Notes under the pieces: generated by a model
The model's input: the letters and a program-made list of their open reading frames with translations, nothing else
Told to the model about the DNA's origin: nothing
Database searches by the model: none
Made by a program: the position numbers and the translations under genes
Assembly (NCBI GenBank): GCA_022865685.1
Contig: JALHUB010000093.1
Span: 1 to 9,812, forward strand
Length of the DNA stretch: 9,812 nt
Direction: 5' to 3'
From: Dehalococcoidia bacterium
Lineage (GTDB): Bacteria; Chloroflexota; Dehalococcoidia; DSTF01; JALHUB01
Part shown: positions 5,914 to 9,812 of the stretch, piece by piece
Layout of the letters: each line of letters begins with the position of its first letter
Numbering within the stretch: position 1 is the first letter of the stretch

Positions 5914-6648
5914 GTGCTCGGATTCGGCTGGCGAAAGGAAGAGCTGCGAAAGCGGTGGTATCCGCCGCAGTTCCGCGGCATGTACCAGCGCTTCGCGGAT
6001 ACGCTGCGCGAATGCATCCCGCCGGGCGCTGTCGTGCTCGACGCGGGGTGCGGCAGCGGTCGCATCTTTCGCTACGAGCTGGCGCCGGGCTGTCGCGTCG
6101 TCGGCGTCGACATCGGCGCGGAGCTACGCGACAACCCGAACGTCGCCGACGGCGTCCGCGGCGACGTGCAGCGACTTCCCTTCGCCTCCTCCTCTTTTGA
6201 CGCCGTGCTCGCCAGCCATGTCATGGAGCACCTGTCGCGGGCCGACGAGGCGCTGGCGGAGGTCGCGCGCGTGCTCAAACCGGCCGGGCGCTTCCTCCTC
6301 CTAACGCCGAATCGCTTCCACTACGTGCCGCTTATGGCGTCGCTGGCGCCGCAGCGACTGCACGTGTGGTTCAACCGGCGTCGCGGCGTGCCGGAGCGCG
6401 ACGTCTTCCCGACGCTGTATCGCGCGAACACGGCGGGCCGGCTGCGTCGACTGCTGGAGGGAGCGGGGCTAACAGTGGAGCGACTGGACCGCTTCGAGAC
6501 GGAGCCCGAGTACCTGGCGTTCCATCCGCTGTCGTACGCGCTGGGGGTGAGCTACGAGCGTGTCGTGAACCGCGTCGGGCTGCTGGCGCCGCTGCGAGTT
6601 GTCATTATCGCCGTTGCGCGCAGGGGCCACCCACGGATCGCTTCGTGA
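5914..6648 (+). CDS. Class I SAM-dependent methyltransferase (Methyltransf_11-like)
   Basis: The 244-residue protein has motif I LDAGCGSG (42-49), an acidic residue for the SAM ribose at D66 (VVGVDIG), GDVQRLPF (83-90), FDAVLASHVMEHL (95-107) and RVLKPAGRFLLLTPN (119-133). These are the usual marks of the Methyltransf_11/25 group. The substrate cannot be told; the C-terminal third (after about 135) is family-specific and ends with a short hydrophobic stretch (LLAPLRVVIIAVA) that might touch a membrane. The frame opens at TTG 5881, but I start at GTG 5914 because AGGAG (5902-5906) lies 7 nt before it. The gene is divergent from nusA and convergent with a lipoprotein gene, so it has no operon partner to suggest a pathway. 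Small-molecule, quinone or lipid/glycan methylation are all open. Confidence 0.88.
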   Translation: MLGFGWRKEELRKRWYPPQFRGMYQRFADTLRECIPPGAVVLDAGCGSGRIFRYELAPGCRVVGVDIGAELRDNPNVADGVRGDVQRLPFASSSFDAVLASHVMEHLSRADEALAEVARVLKPAGRFLLLTPNRFHYVPLMASLAPQRLHVWFNRRRGVPERDVFPTLYRANTAGRLRRLLEGAGLTVERLDRFETEPEYLAFHPLSYALGVSYERVVNRVGLLAPLRVVIIAVARRGHPRIAS

Positions 6649-6737
6649 GACCGCTTATGCCGGACGCGTCCTGACGCTGCCACCGGACTGGGGCTTCGAT
6701 AGGGTCGACGCGAGTCCGCCAACCGCGCCCGATGACA

Positions 6738-6796
6738 CGTCAGCGTTGCCCCTCTCCTTCCCCCTCACCGACGCCACGGGGCGCCAACCGCTGACG
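6738..6796. repeat. Long imperfect inverted repeat between convergent genes
   Basis: CGTCAGCG (6738-6745) pairs with CGCTGACG (6789-6796). The stem continues inward as TTG/CAA (6746-6748 with 6785-6787) and CCCC/GGGG (6749-6752 with 6778-6781), with one-base and three-base bulges, about 15 bp in all, closing a pyrimidine-rich loop. It lies between the 3' ends of the methyltransferase and lipoprotein genes, where a bidirectional terminator would be expected, but no T-run follows on either strand. Confidence 0.45.
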
Positions 6797-6801
6797 ACCC
6801 G

Positions 6802-7527
6802 TCACGGAACGTAGGGATCCTCTATCATCGACGTCACCACCCTCATCGCCTCATCGCGCATATCTGTCGATATCAGTCCCGGTATCGGCTCGGTCACTGT
6901 CCAGGAAAACGAAACCTGCACGTGTAACTGCTGCGTGTCCCAACTACAGATGAGCTCGACCTCTCTCGGTTCCCCTGGCGCAGGTGTCGCGAGCACCAAT
7001 CCCTCCGGAAGGGGTGGTGGAGGAGTCTGGAGGAAATACTGAGGTTCGGGATAGCAAGTGACAGATGCATCGCCGATTCTCATGTTCTCTTCGCCGGACT
7101 TCTGCCAGAAGAGGATTGCACTACCTGTGCCAGAATTATCTTCCTGGTCGTCAGCGAGATCGCCCTGTTGACGCTGCCACTCAGTCACCTCAATCTGAAG
7201 TGACCCCTTAGTGTAGGGGTTGTGAGGCACGGTGACGGATGCGCGAAACGACTGTTCATCGCCGGGATCGTCCTCTTCCCAAGTGGCGATGTAGCCCATC
7301 ATTCCGTACGGCAGATAAGAGGGCAGCACCAGCTTGAAACCAGACTGTGACTCTAGCTCGTGGATGCTCAGGTAAATACCGGGTGTCGGATGCCGCAATG
7401 GAGCCATTGCGCTCCAATCGCCTGGCACAGTGGCGCGGGGCTTTTCGCCGTGGGAGCAGGCCGACAGGAGAATGGGAAGGAGGGCCAGGACCGCGGGGAA
7501 CACGAAGCGGGAAGCGCGAAGGTACAT
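6802..7527 (-). CDS. Putative secreted lipoprotein of unknown function
   Basis: The 241-residue protein starts with a basic N-terminus, a hydrophobic core (FVFPAVLALLPILL) and the lipobox LSAC with Cys24, so it is probably exported, lipidated and anchored on the outer face of the membrane. Mature residues 63-76 (GFKLVLPSYLPYGM) resemble the 'GF.v.lPsylP.G' motif seen in DUF4367-type domains; this likeness is from memory and is weak. No catalytic motif is visible. Two cysteines (in VTCYPEP and ELICSWD) could form a disulphide. ATG 7525-7527 follows GGAGG at 8 nt. Two 60-base samples of this gene (6841-6900 and 7081-7140) are about 57% and 50% GC, clearly below what the operon and proS look like. 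That hints at a different origin or weak selection. It has its own promoter and lies between convergent and terminated neighbours, so it is an independent unit. Confidence 0.82.
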   Translation of the reverse strand: MYLRASRFVFPAVLALLPILLSACSHGEKPRATVPGDWSAMAPLRHPTPGIYLSIHELESQSGFKLVLPSYLPYGMMGYIATWEEDDPGDEQSFRASVTVPHNPYTKGSLQIEVTEWQRQQGDLADDQEDNSGTGSAILFWQKSGEENMRIGDASVTCYPEPQYFLQTPPPPLPEGLVLATPAPGEPREVELICSWDTQQLHVQVSFSWTVTEPIPGLISTDMRDEAMRVVTSMIEDPYVP

Positions 7528-7547
7528 CGTGTCTTCCTCCGGCGCAG

Positions 7548-7575
7548 ATTATATCACAGCGAGGCAAGCCGCAAA
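7548..7575 (-). promoter_or_regulatory. Extended -10 promoter of the lipoprotein gene
   Basis: On the minus strand a perfect TATAAT (7548-7553) is directly preceded by TGA, the extended -10 element. The -35 is poor (TTTGCG at 7570-7575, 16-nt spacer). Transcription would start near 7541, giving a leader of about 14 nt that carries GGAGG at 7536-7540. Confidence 0.65.
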
Positions 7576-7608
7576 GGCATGAGGTGAAGTCACGCCGTTA
7601 GGAGAAAG

Positions 7609-7628
7609 CTGCGGGATTCACCCCGCAG
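7609..7628 (-). terminator. Terminator after proS
   Basis: On the minus strand the 20-mer CTGCGGGGTGAATCCCGCAG folds into a 7- to 8-bp stem with a TGAA loop, followed by CTTTCTCCT. It begins 6 nt past the proS stop. The same frame, with paired changes at two stem positions, occurs in the proS leader at 9356-9375. Confidence 0.65.
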
Positions 7629-7634
7629 AGGCGT

Positions 7635-9332
7635 TCAACTCGGAGCCCTGCCAGCGATTGTGGAGACGGCGTCCGCCAGCGGCACGAGCGACGATTCCTT
7701 CTCCCGACGCCCCTTCAGCTCCACGCTCTGCTTCTCCAGCGTCCTCCGGCTCACCGTTACCCGCAGCGGCATCCCCAGCAGGTCGGCGTCGTTGAACTTG
7801 ACGCCCGGCGACTCCTCGCGGTCGTCGTAGAGCACGTCGACGCCCGCCGCCCGGAGGTCGTCGTACAGCTTCTCCGCCGCCTCGCGCACGGCCGCGTCCT
7901 CGATGTTCAGCGCCACGAGGTGCACCTGGTAGGGCGCGACGCTGGCCGGCCAGATGATCCCCTTCTCGTCGTGGTTCGCCTCGATGACCGTCGCCAGCAG
8001 CCGCTCGACACCGATGCCGTAGCAGCCCATGACCACGGGGCGCGCCTTGCCTTCGGCGTCGAGGTACGTCGCGCCCAGCTTGTCGCTGTAGACGGTGCCC
8101 AGCTTGAAGACGTGGCCCATCTCGATGGCGCGTCGCATCTGGAGCGGTGTGTCGCAGTTGGGGCAGGGGTCGCCATCGCGGGCGAGGGCGATGTCGGCGA
8201 CGATCTCCGCCTGCCAGTCGCGGCCGTAGTTCAGGTTGAGGTGGTGGACGTCCGGCGTGTTGGCGCCACCGACGAGGTTCGGCGAGTCGACGACGGAGTC
8301 ATCGGCCACAACACGCACGCCCCGCAAGCCCGTCGGCGACGCCGCGCCCGGCACGAGGCCCGCCGCTTCGACTGCGCGGTCATCCATCAGGCGCAGCTCG
8401 CCGCCGCCGAGGGCGTTGCGCAGCTTCGTCTCGTTCACCTCCAGGTCGCCGCGAACGGCGACGAAGACGGGCGCTCTGTCGTGGGCGTAGAAGACGGCCT
8501 TCAGCGTCTTCCAGGGCGGCACGCCGAGGAACGCGACGAGGTCGTCGATGGGCTTCTGGCCGGGCGTAGCGACCTCTTGCATCGGCAGCGGCGCTTCCGC
8601 CTCCGCCGTGCGCTTCCGGAACGACGCCTTCTCCGTGTTCGCCGCGTAGTCGCAGTGGGGGCAGATGAGCACCTGGTCTTCGCCGACGTCGGTGAGGTGC
8701 ATGAACTCGTTGTTGTCGGCGCCGCCGATCGTGCCCGGGTCGGCCAGGACCTTGATTGTCGGCACGCCGCAGCGGTCGAAGGAGTTCTTGTAGGCGACGA
8801 GCATCTTGTCGTAACTGACGTCGAGGCCTTCGTAGTCGGCGTCGAAGCTGTAGAGGTCCATCATCGTGAACTCGCGCGTGCGCATGAGGCCGCCGCGGGG
8901 GCGCGGCTCGTCGCGGAATTTCGTCTGCATCTGAAAGATCATTATTGGCAGCTCGCGGTAGCTCTGCACGAGCCGCTTGAACAGGTCGACGACGACCTCC
9001 TCGTGCGTCGGGCCGAGCGCCAGCTCGCGGTCGCGGCGGTCCTTGAGCACGAACAGCGTCTCGCCGAACGCCTTGCGGCGGCCGGACTCCTCCCACAGCT
9101 CGACGGGCTGGAGTCCGGGCAGCATGACCTCCTGGCCGCCGGCGGCGTCCATCTCCTCGCGGATGATCTGGCGTATCTTGAGGAGCGCTCGCCAGCCGAG
9201 GGGCAGGTAGCTGTAGACGCCGGCCGTTAGCTGGGTGATAAGGCGGGCGCGCAGCAGGAGCTGATGGTTCGGCGTCTCGGCCTCGGCGGGGGCCTGGCGC
9301 AGTGTCTTGCCGAATAGGTGAGTAAAACGCAT
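7635..9332 (-). CDS. proS: Prolyl-tRNA synthetase, bacterial type with editing insert
   Basis: ProRS charges tRNA-Pro and hydrolyses mischarged Ala-tRNA-Pro through its inserted editing domain. The 565-residue protein matches the bacterial type in length and order. It has an N-terminal catalytic half with LGPTHEE (107-112), class II motif 2 (KFRDEPRPRGGLMRTREF, 138-155) and the YSFD segment. The INS editing domain follows (about 224-390, opening with CPHCDYAAN and containing KTLKAVFY and VRGDLEVNETKL). Motif 3 is GCYGIGVERLLATVIE (436-451) and the anticodon-binding domain comes last. CPHC (224-227) and CPNC (390-393) bracket the insert. ATG 9330-9332 has AAGGAG 5 nt upstream. The gene sits alone between two hairpins; the leader hairpin at 9356-9375 leaves no room for a promoter between it and the start, which suggests read-through or attenuation control. 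Confidence 0.97.
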   Translation of the reverse strand: MRFTHLFGKTLRQAPAEAETPNHQLLLRARLITQLTAGVYSYLPLGWRALLKIRQIIREEMDAAGGQEVMLPGLQPVELWEESGRRKAFGETLFVLKDRRDRELALGPTHEEVVVDLFKRLVQSYRELPIMIFQMQTKFRDEPRPRGGLMRTREFTMMDLYSFDADYEGLDVSYDKMLVAYKNSFDRCGVPTIKVLADPGTIGGADNNEFMHLTDVGEDQVLICPHCDYAANTEKASFRKRTAEAEAPLPMQEVATPGQKPIDDLVAFLGVPPWKTLKAVFYAHDRAPVFVAVRGDLEVNETKLRNALGGGELRLMDDRAVEAAGLVPGAASPTGLRGVRVVADDSVVDSPNLVGGANTPDVHHLNLNYGRDWQAEIVADIALARDGDPCPNCDTPLQMRRAIEMGHVFKLGTVYSDKLGATYLDAEGKARPVVMGCYGIGVERLLATVIEANHDEKGIIWPASVAPYQVHLVALNIEDAAVREAAEKLYDDLRAAGVDVLYDDREESPGVKFNDADLLGMPLRVTVSRRTLEKQSVELKGRREKESSLVPLADAVSTIAGRAPS

Positions 9333-9355
9333 GAAGTCTCCTTAGAAGGGAGAAG

Positions 9356-9375
9356 CTGAGGGTTTCAACCCTCAG
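9356..9375 (-). promoter_or_regulatory. Terminator-like hairpin in the proS leader
   Basis: CTGAGGGTTGAAACCCTCAG on the minus strand is a perfect 8-bp stem with a TGAA loop, followed by CTTCTCCCTTCT. It ends 24 nt before the proS ATG. It may end transcripts from the upstream 96-codon gene, or attenuate proS. A smaller 5-bp hairpin (CTCTC/GAGAG, 9383-9399) precedes it. T-box consensus sequence is not visible. Confidence 0.55.
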
Positions 9376-9415
9376 ACAGCAACTCTCCTGGGTCGAGAGA
9401 TGGGTTCAGATAGGG

Positions 9416-9444
9416 AGGATAGAGGAGCCGGGAGGCTTGGTCAC
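9416..9444 (-). promoter_or_regulatory. Weak promoter candidate for proS
   Basis: On the minus strand GTGACC (9439-9444) and TATCCT (9416-9421) are separated by 17 nt; each matches the sigma70 consensus at four of six positions. It would put both leader hairpins inside the proS 5' UTR. The match is weak enough to be chance. Confidence 0.25.
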
Positions 9445-9465
9445 GGACTGGACGACGTATACGTT

Positions 9466-9502
9466 GTAGAGGCGGGGCTCCGTACCCGCCGCAGCCCTCT
9501 AC
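9466..9502. repeat. Two-part inverted repeat after the small membrane protein gene
   Basis: GTAGAGG (9466-9472) pairs with CCTCTAC (9496-9502), and inside it CGGG (9473-9476) pairs with CCCG (9485-9488), leaving a one-sided bulge. It begins 2 nt past the stop at 9505. No T-run follows on the minus strand. It could be a terminator or a copy of a dispersed palindromic element. A perfect 10-bp palindrome, ACGTATACGT, adjoins it at 9455-9464. The rest of 9376-9454 holds only the leader hairpin and promoter candidates. Confidence 0.45.
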
Positions 9503-9504
9503 CC

Positions 9505-9795
9505 CTACGATGCCATGCCGCGTCGCCGCACGACTCGCGCGACGTGCGGAGCGGCGAGGATGAGGACGAGGCCGCCGGCCATCGCCGCGATGAGGCTGCC
9601 GAGCACCGCGGGAAGATTCCTCGCGCCGAGCGCCGGCACCAGCACGGCGCCGCCGACGCCTCCGACAATCGCCAGAGGGAGCAGTACGAGCGTGCCGTGG
9701 CCCTTGCGTCGATAGGCGACGACGAGCCAGGGGATGACGCCGAAGGCCGCCCAGATGAGGCAGAGGACAATCAGGGCAATAACGTCGAAATTCAC
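9505..9795 (-). CDS. Small three-helix membrane protein of unknown function
   Basis: The 96-residue protein is strongly hydrophobic with three predicted membrane helices: about 4-27 (VIALIVLCLIWAAFGVIPWL), 35-55 (TLVLLPLAIVGGVGGAVLVPA) and 63-84 (AVLGSLIAAMAGGLVLILAA). Basic loops (YRRKGHG after helix 1, RVVRRRG at the C-terminus) suggest cytoplasmic ends there. The glycine-rich second and third helices faintly resemble GlsB/YeaQ-type small membrane proteins, but I do not assign it. The start is GTG 9793-9795 with TAGGAG 6 nt upstream, a good site that makes the gene credible. Its upstream context is outside the window. Confidence 0.75.
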   Translation of the reverse strand: MNFDVIALIVLCLIWAAFGVIPWLVVAYRRKGHGTLVLLPLAIVGGVGGAVLVPALGARNLPAVLGSLIAAMAGGLVLILAAPHVARVVRRRGMAS

Positions 9796-9812
9796 GCGGC
9801 GCTCCTACGAGG

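Noticed and set aside
7920..9230. 436-codon plus-strand open frame opposite proS
   Set aside because: This is a shadow of proS. Composition is skewed to Val, Asp, Ala and Arg, and no motif or ribosome-binding site is present.
9409..9498. 30-codon open frame ending in SSILPI, which reads like natural protein
   Set aside because: It is bounded by stops, has no usable start codon near its front, and overlaps a palindrome. It could be a gene remnant, but there is not enough to call one.
9333..9500. T-box riboswitch before proS
   Set aside because: The conserved T-box sequence (AGGGTGGNACCGCG-like) and stem I features are not visible, although a hairpin precedes the gene.

Overview
The window reads as an ordinary housekeeping stretch of a GC-rich bacterial chromosome. 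Nothing in it looks plasmid-, phage- or IS-like. Several traits suggest Chloroflexota, possibly Dehalococcoidia-like: a 46-residue double-CxxC protein of the DUF5679 type, a compact IF-2 with a short N-terminus, and a nusA-ylxR-infB-rbfA-truB block without rimP in front. The lineage is an inference and no marker phylogeny was possible.

Layout. Bases 1-99 are the 3' end of argS (+). A hairpin follows, then a tiny zinc-ribbon gene on the minus strand (215-355) with its own good sigma70-type promoter. That promoter sits just beyond the terminator of the large minus-strand operon nusA-ylxR-infB-rbfA-truB (5558 down to 535). The operon couples transcription elongation/termination (NusA), an RNase P-associated RNA-binding protein (YlxR/RnpM), translation initiation (IF-2), 30S maturation (RbfA) and tRNA U55 modification (TruB). 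Its promoter (5649-5677) is followed by a roughly 80-nt leader that holds an intrinsic terminator, a possible mutually exclusive antiterminator and a small open frame, so attenuation is likely.

Divergent from nusA, beyond a C/G-rich palindromic block, lies a SAM-dependent methyltransferase (5914-6648, +). It converges on a lipoprotein gene (6802-7527, -) of lower GC with its own extended -10 promoter. Then comes proS (7635-9332, -), with two near-identical, structure-preserving hairpins, one in its leader and one after its stop. A small three-helix membrane protein (9505-9795, -) closes the window.

The points most worth a second look are the nusA leader attenuator, infB lacking any ATG/GTG/TTG start upstream of its conserved N-terminal domain (an AUC codon is best placed), and the paired hairpins around proS. 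I see no convincing new multi-gene system here.
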